Source: Spirodela intermedia (taxonomy: Eukaryota > Streptophyta > Magnoliopsida > Alismatales > Araceae). Taken from it: a stretch of 64,000 bases of DNA. Below the pieces are notes generated by a model that was not told where the DNA came from, ran no database searches, and worked only from the letters and a program-made list of their open reading frames with translations. Every line of letters begins with the position of its first letter. The stretch's first letter is position 1. The stretch covers positions 691,501 to 755,500 of the forward strand of contig LR746277.1 of NCBI GenBank assembly GCA_902729315.2, read 5' to 3'. Both the position numbers and the translations under genes were made by a program. This document shows positions 1 through 12,289 of this stretch, in pieces.

Positions 1-2890
1 GTGTGCTGATTTTACTTTGTTAAAGTATTCCTTTGTATTTCCAATAAAAGTATCAATATCTACAGAAAGCAAACAATGAAGAAATTAATAATTAGGACAA
101 TTAAATAAACAAAAACTTATAAACTTCCATATGTGTGAAAACTTACCTACTCTATTATGTACCCATAATTTTTTATCTTTTGAAATAACTATAGCATCAA
201 ATTAATCATTTGAATTCAAATTGCTCATCGCACATGATTTTCTCAATATTATCAAATACACTTTGAAACTGATTTTTAATATTCTCAATCACCAAATCAT
301 GATTAAAATATTGAGATCATGATTTTTAATATGCTTCATAATGTGATAATTTGGATAAGTTTTGGTCGTTAAATCATTATTTCTTTAAGACTCACAGTAC
401 TTATTATATTGTAGTAATATCATACCCTCACCAAACTTGACCAAACCAATATGCTTCAGATTCAGATGTTTTATTTTACCATATTTATTTCTAAAGAGGA
501 TATCTAAATATTCAAAGAAATTATTTCTTTTTTAGTTTTGAACTTTCTAACTTGTTTTGGTAATATAGATATTGGGAGACAATAGTTGCAAACTCCAACC
601 AAGTCATGTGAGTTAACTAATCTTCATAAGTTTATTTCTTTGCCATAATGAGTACTGATAAGTCTTCATTATCATGAGTTAATAATTAATAAATAATATA
701 GTTTTAGCCTTAACTCATGATAAATAGACTTATATTTGTGTTAAAGTGTGAAAAGTGGTTTTCTGTTGATTAATGTGAATTTTTGAGTAATTATGTGATT
801 TTATACAATTTTTACAGTCTTACTTTTGAGATAAATAAAGAACAAGAAAAAAAAATAAAAATATTACAAAATGGAGGGACCCACCAAGCCTGCAAGCGGG
901 TCAAAAGCTCAGTCAAGGAGTAGCCGCGAGCAGGGGCTCGAGCGGCTTGGACCGATAGGGGCACGAGTATGCCATTCCCCTTCCATGTCACCAGTGGCCA
1001 GCCAGCTATGGGGCAAGGAATGGTGGTACACGCGAGAGAAGGAACTTTACTTAGAAATCTAACATTACTATATATTCACCTGAAAAATCAGCACACAACC
1101 AATGTGGGACTAAACCCATGTCACACCTTTCTTAGAAGAGGCGGGCAATTGACACGGGTTCAAATCCTCCTAGAGCCAAAACTCATATTTTTATCTAATT
1201 GTCACGACTTTCTTGTAGATCACCGGTGAAAGATTAAGCAACCAGAATCGTTGGATCATTAGTGAAAAATCTCATCAACGCGATTCGTGGAACATTGTTA
1301 CTCAAATTGTTGAAGGATTCGCAATAAAAGGATCATGAATCCATCGAGTAAATCAACTCCGATTGATCGACGAACAAGTCGTCGTCAAGAAAAGGACGAT
1401 CCGCTGAGAGACGAGTCACCACCTCGAGAGCATACCAGATGCAATGAAGAGCCTCCTCTTGTTGTGCAGACCTAAAGATGAAGCTCCCTAACACACACCC
1501 CACCTCCATCTAGCTTCTCTCCGTCGGGTGACAGCCACCAGAGAGCCGCAAAGTTGCCGTTTTTCTATTCCGTCGGGTGACAGCCGCCAGAGACAATTCG
1601 ACGACCCATTTCATTAATCTCTAAACTTTGCAAGGAGATATAGAGATTGCCCACATCGTCTTTGTCTAAGGAGAGCCTTCGAGGCCGTAGACACTACACG
1701 ACGATCCTCTCGAACGCTCAAGATTCTAATGCATCGTCGGCGCATTGCCGTCACGACGCTAGGACTTTGTTTTCCTGCTTTCAACTTACTTTACGCTTCA
1801 TTTAGTGATAATTTGTGTGATTTTAATTTACCAAAATATACTTTGTTCTATTACGATTCTTCCAGCTTTTATAGATCTTAATTTGATTAATTAAATCGTC
1901 TGTAATCACTTACGTAAGAATCGTCAAGCAGAACTCTATTTCTACCCGATTTACGTTCACAAGGTGCTGATGTCATCCTGACGTCCATACCCTTATTTTC
2001 CTTTTTCGTGAATTTTAAACATATTTCCTTTTCATTTTCTATTAGAAAATTTATAGAAAATCATATTCATTGAGAAAATTTTATAATAATTACCAGATAT
2101 TATATTACATCCATGTGATCGACTTGGGAAATTACCACTATTTTTGAAAGTTTTATTGAATTATAATTGATATATTTATTTAGAATTACTTCTAAATATC
2201 AAAAAATTCGTATTTTCTAGTTTTATAAATTTTAGATTTACGAGATTTAATATACAACGACTAAGTCATGTCAAGTACATAAGTTTGTGTGTTTTATAAA
2301 AAAGCTATCATAAACTAAAATTATTTCCTACACATGTAAGGTTTTATTTGTGTAGTTGAAACATTGAGAACGTTACCATGTCAACTTTAATATTACATAT
2401 TCATTAGAAGTAAACATTTAATAAAGTATAAAAATTAATATGGAACAAATGATGACTCTTTTCAACTAAAGATATAAATTGAAGTAAAAAGAAACGAGGA
2501 CAATTGTGTGACATGTTAAACATTTTCCTTGGAATATTATTATCTAAACATAAAAATAAGTAGGTTTTATCACTGACTGTTATTTTTAAAAGTTATGGAA
2601 TTTTTATTTCTATTTGAGTGAATTCATTCCAGCATAGGAACATTTTGGTTGTTAATCAGTGGATGACTAAATGGTAGATATTCAAACAAAGCATACACAC
2701 TTTCATATATACAATTACACAAAGAATTTACTTGTGAAATAAGTGTACCAAATGACATCACAAAATCTAATGGACATGAATTTGCTATTAATACAAGGTA
2801 TTAATACAAGTTTGTTGAGAGCTAAAATACATGGGGAATCTATTTGATGACTAAAAAAGTTTCCCTTGATATTCTTTTATCTTGCTGAAA
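1..2890. other. AT-rich intergenic DNA, no gene recognised
   Basis: No reading frame with recognisable protein similarity was found on either strand. A moderately GC-rich island at about 870-1780 stands out from AT-rich surroundings. It contains a 16-bp direct repeat (CCGTCGGGTGACAGCC) at 1521-1536 and 1570-1585. The island could be a decayed mobile-element fragment, but no terminal repeats, primer-binding site or coding domain were visible, so no element is called. Confidence 0.5.
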
Positions 2891-2930
2891 AGAGTTACAA
2901 ACCATAAGAAAGAGTTACAAACCATAAGAA
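2891..2930. repeat. Perfect 20-bp tandem duplication at the RLP stop
   Basis: The unit AGAGTTACAAACCATAAGAA occurs twice, head to tail. On the minus strand the second-read copy supplies the stop codon (2895-2897). Because 20 is not a multiple of three, the duplication changes the last residues of the protein. Confidence 0.9.
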
Positions 2931-5900
2931 AATTCTATCATATGAACGATTAAATAGTAAAATGGAAAATGTTACTAAAAAGAAGGTCACAAATGAAGAC
3001 ACAATAAGACCATATAAGATGCCTTTGGCCTTGTCATCGTTATCATCTCCATCTTGTGGAAGATCACTACTCTTCGAATTGCAGGCATCATCTATTGGAA
3101 CCCCATGTAAGTCTGCATTGCCTTCATAAGAACTGTTATCGAATGTATGAAACTGTCCTTTCAAAGGTGGTGTGCAACCTTTCAAGCGATTGTATGCAAC
3201 CGAAAATATTTCCAAGCTTGAGAGTTCCTGTAACTCTGATGGTATTGGGCCTTCTAATTCATTGTGGGATAAGTCCAAGCTTTCAATACTCGTTAGAAGG
3301 GATAATGTCCTAGGGATTAAGCCAGTGAGGCGATTGTAGGAAAGATTGAGTGACTTTAGTGATTTAAGATTTCCAATTTTTTGTGGAATTTCTCCTTCTA
3401 AATGATTTGATGATAAATCCATGCCGACCAATAAGTACAAGTTATATCCTCTAAAAGTATGAAAATTCCCCTTCATCCTGAATGTTGCATCTTCCATTGC
3501 TATAGGCGTCATAGGCTTCTGATAAAGTATTTGCTGAAGACTAGATCCCAAGTCAATTTCGAGGTTGCCCTCCACTCTTCTACCAAGACCAGAATTATCT
3601 AAACATTCTGGAATAACTCCTGAAAGACTACTCTGAGAGAGATCTAACAAGTGAAGATAACGTAATCTGCATTGATGGGTTGGTATCTGACCATAAAAGT
3701 TGTTCCGACCGAGTAAGAGCATTCTTACGCGTCGTAAACCTTTTGTCCAGTCCAGATTATCAGTATATGAGTTACCTCCAAGATTTAGAAATTCAACTTG
3801 TGCAAAATCGGTAAACTTGTCGTGCACTTTCCCGGACAGGTTGTTCACCGCCAGATTTAAATGATTTAACTTCATCAATTGTGAGCACTGAGGAATAGCC
3901 CCTGAGAACGTATTGTGCGACATATCTAACACGGTGAGTGACTCCAGTTTGCAAAGATCATGTGGAATTTCACCATGAAATTCGTTGCCTCTTAGAACAA
4001 GAGTAGATAATTCCTGGGAATCCAATATAAACTCAGGAACTTCACCAGACAATTCATTATCACGCACATCAAATATTTCAATATTTTGGATGCTTGACAA
4101 GCTGTGAGACAAGCTAGTGAAGCTGTTGCCGCCCAAATAAGAGATACGGGGTAGGTTTCCTCTTATTTCCCCAGATAACATGTTGTTCTCAATATCGAAG
4201 AATACAAAGTCTGATTGATTTGGTAATAGGGGAATTTCACCACTGAACTGATTATTTGAGAGATGGATTACCACGTAGTTCATCATTCTCTTTCCGAATT
4301 GTAAGGAAGGAATGCTTCCAATGAGCTTGTTTGCTTTCAAACTCAGGATATTTAGACTAGGAAATATAATACTGAAATTTTCCGGCAATGTTCCCCCAAT
4401 TTTATTATCAGCGACATCTAAGATCATCAATCTCGAAGGTGTTTTCAGAAGAGGAAATTCCCCTTCCAATGAGCTATTTCTGAACTGCACTTGCTCTAAA
4501 TTTATATTGTTCTCAAACAACCAAGTGGGAAGTGACCCTGAGATGCCACTATTGGAAAGGTCAATGTAAGTCAAGTAACGCTGCGACTGCAAGAAGAACG
4601 ATTCATCAAGGTTTGGATTCTTGCTTAGATCGCAGTCAGAAAGAGCCAGCTCCGACAATTGGAGGATCGAGACTGGCTCTCCATAATCCATTTGAACTCT
4701 CAACATAAAATTTCCAGAGAGTGAAACGACACGAAGCCTAGAGCATTTGGCAAGATATTGGAACGAGAAATTTTCCCTGAGATTGTTGTCATCAAGACGT
4801 AATTCTTCCAATGAAGATAGACTGTAGAATGCAGTCGGATGAATTTCTCCTTCTAGCTGATTTCCACTCATATCCAAATGTCGAAGGGATGTCATATTCC
4901 CAAGAGATGTGGGTATCCTCCCCTTAAATCTGTTGTTGTTAATCTTTAATGTGGCCAGCTTCTTTAGGCACCCCAAGAACTCAGGGATCTTCCCTCCCAA
5001 GTTGTTCCAACCGATATCTAACAGACCCAGCTCGCTTATGTTCCCAAGAAACTTCGGCATCTCTCCTATTAGAGAGGTTTGTCGCAGATGCAATTGATGA
5101 AGGGAAGACATGTTACCTAGAATAGAAGGTATTCCTTTGTCCAATTGGTTTCCGCTAAGATTGAGGATCCTCAGCTTCTTTAAATGGCCGAGAACATTAG
5201 GTACGCCCACTTGAAGTCTATTTCCCGTGAGGTCCAAGGCGTGTAAATTGCTCAAGTTTCCTATAAAGGTTGGTATCCCTCCTCTCAAGTTGTTGTAACG
5301 AAGATTCAATACCTCTAGGTTGCTTAGTTCTCCGAGGCAGTCTGGTAAAGCCCCCCCCACGTCATTCCTGATGAGATCCAATTTGGTCATTCCATTTAAG
5401 CTTCGTATGGAGCAGGGTACCTTACCTTCCAACTTGTTGGAGCTCAAGTCCAGAACACTAAACTTCTTCACGGAAGTCAAATCTGCAGGAAATGTAGGCA
5501 ACGTCAGCTCATCCAACCATTAACCTTTCTTGACCTAGAATGAAAATGGGGGATGCTGTAAACGATTCTCACATGTTCTAAATTACAAAGTTATGTAGTC
5601 AAGTGGTACTTTTTAGCTTATTCTGCAATATTATATGAATATAAATCATTGCATGAAACCACGTGTCAGGCAATCCTAGAAGCTCAGCAGGGTGACATTT
5701 TTCCAGTTATATGTCCTCAAGAGGAAAATTAGTCCACTGTGTCCTTTGTGACCGACTGGGCGAGGCCCCAGAGTCACATGTGCAAGTAAATACGTAAAAT
5801 TTCACGGTGCCAGAGAAGACCTGTAGGACCTGAAATGGCAGCGGCCATGCAGCCATTAATCCGGTTACCGGAGAGGTCGAGGTATTCGAGCTCGGCGAAG

Positions 5901-6267
5901 GAGGAGAACACGCTGAAATTCAGAGACCACGGATACGCCGGATCTGGGTATCCGCCCAGCTTCCCCAATGGAGCCGCGTCACCCGCCCGGATGCATCACT
6001 GTAGTTGACCAATGGCCAGCCACAGCAGTCGCCGGTGCCTTGGGTCCAAGAAGAGAGCAACTTCGAGTAAGAGTCGTCCTTGGCGCTATCCAGCGAAGAC
6101 CTCAGCTCCAGTAAAGCCGCCCTTTTACGGTGTAGGCACCCACCGCTCAGCGGCCATGCAGAGTTCAGCAGAAACATCACCAGCACCAGCCGCGGTCGGC
6201 AAACGGGAGGCGCGGTGTTCGCTGCTGCGGGCATCCTTCCCCAGCCTTTCCTGCAGACTTCCATCAC
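2895..6267 (-). pseudogene. LRR receptor-like protein (RLP), probably disrupted
   Basis: A cell-surface leucine-rich-repeat protein without a kinase. Family members work in immunity or development together with partner kinases. Exon 1 (about 6267 down to 5820) encodes a hydrophobic signal segment and an LRRNT cap. Exon 2 (about 5534-2895) has an 873-codon open stretch with about 30 LRRs, an island domain after roughly the 26th, four further LRRs, an acidic stretch, one membrane helix near its C-terminus and a short tail. This order is typical of RLPs. Damage: at about 5967 one T appears to be missing, so LRRNT reading leaves the frame that continues into the next LRR. The expected second Cys of the CCxWxGVxC cap is Tyr. 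No frame from the likely acceptor at 5534 reaches the LRR frame without a stop. The first-exon intron is about 0.3 kb. A sequencing error could explain the single-base gap, but the lost Cys and the broken junction point to a pseudogene. Confidence 0.8.
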
Positions 6268-6320
6268 TCACTCAACAGGCCTGCAATCCCCACCCCAGAG
6301 GCTGTTGGAGACGTGCCCAC

Positions 6321-6356
6321 CACGTAACGTGCCCACTATATACACGTAACGTGCCC
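6321..6356 (-). promoter_or_regulatory. Candidate RLP core promoter: TATA box between two ACGT repeats
   Basis: On the minus strand a TATATAG motif (6336-6342) lies about 70 nt upstream of the RLP start codon (6267). It is flanked by two copies of CACGTAACGTGCCC (6321-6334 and 6343-6356), each with two ACGT cores of the kind bZIP/bHLH factors bind. The spacing fits a TATA promoter with a short leader. No transcription evidence is available. Confidence 0.4.
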
Positions 6357-6578
6357 TGATAAAATTGATCATTAGTAGCATTACCTGGTCGGCAGGAGTT
6401 GCGGAGGAATAAGATCCAGGCAGGCTCTCCAAATTAAATAGAAGATGGTTTTGAAATCTCCACACCATACAATTCATCGACCGTTTCTATCCGTCCCATC
6501 AGATGGTTCTCAATGTACAGATGTCAGGAATTATAGACTGCATCTCCTGGGCCTTTTTCTGCAGCAGTATACATTGAA

Positions 6579-6611
6579 GGTTTAGGGTTAGGTGTAAGTT
6601 TAGGTTTAGGT
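6579..6611 (+). repeat. Degenerate telomere-like TTTAGG repeats
   Basis: The stretch is built of TTTAGGG/TTAGG/TTTAGG units with interruptions, resembling the plant telomere repeat TTTAGGG. It is only about 33 bp long, so it is either an interstitial telomere-like remnant or a chance telo-box cluster upstream of the RLP. Confidence 0.5.
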
Positions 6612-6689
6612 TCCCTTTTAATTAGTAAAATCTTCTCCTTTACTAAAATCGTAGGTCCCCACTGTAGTAAGATGAGAGCAAAGTACCAT

Positions 6690-6790
6690 AGAAAGAGACT
6701 CGAACCTCATGAGCGCGGCAGAATGGAAGCATTGAAGTCGGTGCCCCCCCCCCCAAACCAGGTCAGCCTTATGCTACAGACGTTGGGCCA
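6690..6790 (-). mobile_element. Possible tRNA-derived SINE fragment
   Basis: On the minus strand a pol III A-box-like TAGCATAAGG (6767-6776) is followed about 60 nt later by a B-box-like GGTTCGAGTCT (6696-6706). The phrase ATAAGGCTG near the A box resembles plant Au-type SINEs from memory of the family. A poly-C run (about 6743-6754 on the plus strand) sits between the boxes. No target-site duplication or tail was identified, so this is tentative. Confidence 0.25.
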
Positions 6791-9700
6791 TTCAGCAAGG
6801 AAATCAATTAACATCAGTGGAGGAGGCATGCTTTTATATTTTTCTTTCCATAAGAGCTAATTCAGAGCTATTACTAATAAAACCCATCAATTCTGGTTTG
6901 GGGCTTCATGTGTTCTTGACCTAGCCTAGCCATCCTTTCCTAGACCTCAAATTGTTAAAATCGAAAAAATTCACAATAGAGGCCCAGCAGCCAAACCCTA
7001 ACGGAGATGTGGTAACAAAAAAAATAGAAGCCTGTTATGCCCCTTTGCATGATGTCCAGTGATGGCTTTATACACATCCACATTTATTTATTACAGATGC
7101 AGATCTTCCCATCACGGAGGGCATTTATGTAAAGTTACATCTATCAGTACTGGTGGCAAACTAGAGCTATGAATTGTTTGGAGACTAGGACCGTCAATAA
7201 TTGTACTATTCACTTGCCCATAAAAGGGGATATCCCTACTAGAGACAATCAAAGGTGTCATCGTTCCATCTAGCCACTGCAACGTTTTACTACCTGGTCA
7301 TATAAAACTCCCATCCATAGTTTTTTTAAGGTTTCCAACAATATTGATAATGGTAGCAAAAATCCCTTTGAATCAAACATAGTTTTCCATATATCAATAT
7401 ACTATTTACTAACCTTTAACTAGAAACCTCATTTAATCATTCCTATAAAAGAAGAAAAAAACTTTAATCCTATGCTTCATTTCAACTATAAAGAATTTAC
7501 AAAATCTTGAGATCATCAACATAATTAACCAAAATCATGTCACGTATTGAATGTATCAATTATAGACAATCGTAAGATTTTCACTATAATGTTGAAAATA
7601 TATGATTTTTAAATATTTTACACACACAAAACCCTATGTCATAGGGTACACAATTGTAGATTTTACATCCTATTTTTCATCAGGATTTTGTGTATTCTCT
7701 TGTAAGATAAAATACACAATTTAGACGCATATTAGCATGGGTATATTTTTACATAAGAGGAGAAAGTTACTAATCAGAAGTTTTTCAATCACCCTCAAAA
7801 TAGCACCAACCTCTTGAAGCTCCGTGATATATTCCTCTATTAAAGTATTTATGAAGTTATTCCAAGCTTTTGGAACCTAAGTTGTTTTTCATGATAATGA
7901 CATGAATGGAAAAATATTTTAGTATTTTCACACTAGTAGAATGAACATAAATGTGATTTGATTGTTGTGGTCTTGAGGGAAGTTTGTGAATTATAAGTGA
8001 AAGTTCTTTGAAGGCAAAAGAGTCAATAAATATATTTAATAAAATTAAAAACTTTGTTTGAAGGTAGTATATATTTGAACTTGAATGATACAATTTTGTA
8101 TGAAAATTGATGTAACAAACATTTTCATTACTAAAAGAGGAATACAATAAAATAATTGCATGGAAGAACTCAAGCTCCCATATTTGTTACAGATATTAAA
8201 ATACCAATGGATACTTCTAGAGTTTAAATTTCAGACAGAGGATGCAACACATTTCAAACTATTGGACTACTGTTGGGGCATCTCAATATGCTGAAAATCT
8301 AAAGGGATTGAAAACATGATAATCTTTAAGAAAAAATAAGATACAAGTCTGCATTTTAATCATTATTTCATGAAAAAATAATATGCAAATAAGAGTTTTG
8401 ACAATGATATGAATTATTTTATGATTTCATAGTTATAATATTATTTTTAGTAATATTTAAATTTAAATTATTTATTTTTTATATGTTGAAGATACAAAGG
8501 AGGTTTTTGGCTAAAAGATGGGGGCAATCTAGTCTTTAGGCGCTCATGGTTTACCCTACAGAATGAATACATATATGCACCTCTCCTCTCCCAAATTCTC
8601 TTATCTCCCCATCTTCTCCCCTTTCTCTTCTCTCTTTGCTTTCTCGAGCTCTCTTTTCTTTTCATGTTCATCTATTCTCACTTATCTTTTCATGTGTGAC
8701 AAGTAGGAAATCATTCCTCACTTCTTCCTTAAACATTTTGAATCTTTAGTTTTGAGTTTTTAGTGAGTCTTCATTACTCTCTCACTCTCTTTTGCTCTAT
8801 CTTCTTGGGTAAAATATTGGAGTTCTTCATTTTTTTTACCTCTCTAGTGTCTTCTTCCCTTACTCTTTAAGATTCCATTACTTTTTTCCACATTCCTAAT
8901 GTTTCTGGCAATTATTTGTACATTCTATAAACCCCCATTGGGTCCTCATATTCTAATATTTGTCTCTTGTTGACAAGTTCCATCTATTTGGCATGGTTTT
9001 TTCTCTCTATTTCTTTCCTTCATTAAATTATTTTCTTATTAAAATTATTTTTATTTGTTTTTTAATCGTCCTTTGCTATTTTATTCATCAGAGATTGTGA
9101 GCATTCTCATGCTCACGAGAAAACTCATTTTGATGCAAGTTCTTTCTTATTCTAATAATTTTTCTCCTTTTTCTGAAGCATTTTCCCTCCCTACATCCCA
9201 TCCAATCTTTTCCATATGCTTCCCTTTTATTATTTGATTAATTTCATTTTTTTCTTATTCTCTCACTAGAATTATCATTTTCGTTGTCATTTTTCTCTTT
9301 TTTCTAACATATTTTCTCTCCACCCATGTCTTTTTTCTCCCTCATTTCCCCTTTTAATCAGTTTTCATGTTTTTAGCTGATCTCTTCCTCCATTTTTACT
9401 AGCAATTTCTTCTGCCAATGAGACTCCCCGTTTGTGAATGACAACTCTCTCTTGATCATGATTTTTCCTTGTATTAATTTAATTATCTCTTCTTCTCTCC
9501 CTCACATGTCATAATTGACCAGTCAAACCCCTTTGACCCCCCAATCCCGGGGCACTGTTATCCTTCTCACATGTCTCATATTGCCCCCTGTCCTATCGCC
9601 TATCACCCTCCTCTCTCCTTCTCCTCGTTCTTTCTTCTCTCCACTACGATGGATCCTTTTCACAACCTTGTGGATACAATGTGGCATCATCAACTTGTGC

Positions 9701-11510
9701 GCGATAGTGGATATTTATCCTCTGAAACCCCCTAGCCTCTATTTTTATTTATTTGTTAATTTAGTTTAATTTGTTTCTTTCTTTAGAAAGAAAATACTTG
9801 TTTTAGATAATTTTCTTTGATTATTCCATGAACTGTTTACCTTTGCAGAACACAAGATTCACATAAAACTGAGCGTACCATTTAACATAAAATGATCTGT
9901 GCATTAGGAACATAAACCCACTTTGACTAAAATTGTGAGATGATGAATTTTGAGAAAATTTCAAACAAAACTTCAATGGCCGCCACCTTCATCCAAGGGG
10001 CCTACACCAGATTGTTGCAATCTTAAATACTTGACAATTGCAAAGATTCATTGCTGCTCAAGCTCTTTAATGACTCCTTCACATTAAGCTTCTCTAATGA
10101 TGAATCAAAAGATCAGGAGTCTTTGATAAGCATAAAGACGAAGGCCTAGAATAGTAACACATTTAGCTTTGCATTCAGAATGCATTGGTCCCCAAGATCC
10201 ACCTAGAGGCTTAATTTAGAAGAGATTAGCTCGTGGTAATCTTGGTTGGCCCCGCAAGATCCTTGAATTTAAAAAAGATAGATGTGTCTTCTATATCCTG
10301 CAATCCTAGAGCTTTGAATCTAGATAACTGGGTTATTTTGTATTTGGCCCCATAGAGGCATGAAGATTTGGGTGGGATCTTGAGTTTACTAGAGCTATTA
10401 AATCCTTAAGATGGCTCTAACACATAATTCAATACAGATTTTACCAAGGATTCACTAAAAATCTAGTATCATACGCAGTACTTGGAAAGCAAGGTAAGCT
10501 TGTGACTAAACCATTTCAAAAATAATGAGTGATGTACATTTTTGTAGTCTAGATCTTAGGAACCAATAAGGGAGAAAAAATTACTGAAAACAAGAAATAT
10601 TAGAACTTTACCAATTCACCCCTCTCTTGGTCATGTACTAACATATAGAATCCAATAGTTTCCTTCTGACATGTAGTAAACTTAGGCATTACGGTGCATA
10701 AAATGTTAATTATTTTCTTCATCCTATATCATGATATTATCTAATCATCAAGAGAGAAAAAATAATAAAATATTAATTTGATATTTTCTTTTGATCCCAC
10801 AAAAAAACAGTCTAATCCTATCATCTCTAAATGATTGGACCATAGGTGAGCATGCAATATTCAGTTACTTTGATGTATCTTATGACTTTCTTTGTATCAC
10901 GCAATGTTATAACATAGGATTACAATATCCAACAAATCCACAATGTACTAAATTTCTGTTAATGTATACATTTGAGCACATTAGAATTTTACTTCCTGAA
11001 ATATGATAACATGATAAATGTGCCCACAATTCCATGCATTTGATATGAGTTTAATCATCTACATCTTGAATTTATCATGTGATCAACTAAATTATGTGAA
11101 TATTTCTGAACTTTATATGAATATCATTCTATGCATATTATAGATATTTTTGATTGACAATGCTTGACTTCTTTGAAGTCGAGTAATTTTACTACTGATG
11201 AATATTCTCAAGTTTATGTGTGCAGAAATTTACAAGAGCTAGGTGGAATAACTACCAACGGAGTGAAGCTCTCCATGGGATTTTAAAGCTTATTGGTTGG
11301 GTCAGAATGGACCAGTTCTAGTTTTGGGCTTTAAAAGATCAACTAGAGGGATGTGGGCCAGGTTTTGTCTCCATCCACTAACCCTTTGAATTTTTTTCTT
11401 AAAGAGGAGCACGAAATTCAGGTCATGGGAGCTCTCAACTAATCAGAAAAAATGAAGAAATGACATGGAAAAAAGTCAATAAATGATAGGAGGGCATTTT
11501 AGTGATTATA
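6791..11510. other. AT-rich intergenic DNA without recognised genes
   Basis: No protein domain was recognised on either strand. Between about 8560 and 9650 the plus strand is strongly pyrimidine-rich (TTTCTC/CTTCT runs). The region 9960-10460 is slightly richer in GC and looks like decayed sequence, but its origin could not be assigned. Confidence 0.5.
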
Positions 11511-11515
11511 CCCTC

Positions 11516-11525
11516 TATATAAATA
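11516..11525 (+). promoter_or_regulatory. Orphan TATA-box-like motif
   Basis: TATATAAATA is followed by a pyrimidine-rich stretch (CTCTCTTCCTCTCTCTTTCCC), a typical plant start-site context. No recognisable gene follows. The next notable item is a pyrimidine minisatellite 350 bp downstream. It could be the promoter of an LTR or of a lost gene, or a chance match in AT-rich DNA. Confidence 0.25.
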
Positions 11526-11866
11526 CTCTCTTCCTCTCTCTTTCCCGCCCCTATTTTGGATGTGCTCTAGCAGTGGTAGCCAGCAGGAGAAGATATTTTC
11601 TAGGATCCGAGGTATCCACCCTGATAGATGTATGTTGTTTTGAAGCGTTCACTCTAGTTCTTCCCCTTCTTGCACTGAAAAATGCCTGATCTTGACAGAA
11701 TATAAGTATCCGAGAGGAAGAAATCTTGAGGGCTCAAAGGATGAACATCAGCACCAATCTTCTCTCTATAGCTCTGAACCCTCCCTTTTTGCCGTTTCCC
11801 ATCACTTTGTCTTCCGTTCCGCCTCCTCCAGCCGCTCCATGTTTCCCTCTGCTTTTGCCCACCGTT

Positions 11867-12010
11867 CCTTCTCTCTTCGCCTTCTCCCCCAGCCTCCTTC
11901 ACTCTCTGCCTTCTCCCACAGCCTCCTCTCTCCGCCTTCTCCCGCAGCCTCCTTCCCTCTCCGCCTTCTCCCGCAGCCTTCTTCTCTCTTTGCCTTCTCC
12001 CGTAGCCCAC
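11867..12010 (+). repeat. Pyrimidine minisatellite, 26-29 bp units ending in CAG
   Basis: Five imperfect units, each a C/T-rich stretch ending in TTCTCCC(A/C/G)CAG or TTCTCCCGTAG, run head to tail. Unit lengths are 26, 29, 26, 29 and 29 nt. Every unit therefore looks like a polypyrimidine tract followed by a 3' splice acceptor. The open frames through it on both strands are low-complexity by-products of the repeat and are not called as genes. Confidence 0.8.
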
Positions 12011-12289
12011 TTCTCCATCTGCCATTGAGCGTGTGCAGGACGCGAATGGCCACTGCCCGCTGCTGTGCATCCGCCGACAGCCACCGTGTGCCCGCCACCC
12101 TCTCTCTCTCAACTTACGAAGGTAACCGAGATTCTCAAATTTCGGTTAAGTCCGGAAGCGGTCAAGGGGGATCCACGACCCACGTAACCCCCTGCCTAGA
12201 CCGCTCACTCAGCCGCCGACCGCCAACTGCGGACAACGTAAAATTAATTATTTCTATTCACATTTCAAAAAAAAGGGGGGCAAATTAAA

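Noticed and set aside
1130-1190. tRNA-like T-loop phrase GGGTTCAAATCC
   Set aside because: The flanking bases do not form a T stem, and no D arm, anticodon arm or acceptor pairing could be found upstream.
10600-10680. AATTCACCCCTCTCTTGG phrase reminiscent of Ty1/copia LTR-leader junctions
   Set aside because: No LTR pair, exact primer-binding site, or gag/pol frames were found nearby. The resemblance rests on memory of similar phrases only.
11654-12288. Overlapping open frames of 100-198 codons on both strands at the 26-29 bp minisatellite
   Set aside because: The open frames follow from the repeat's composition, with Ser/Pro/Leu on one strand and Arg/Glu/Gly on the other, and no domain is recognisable.
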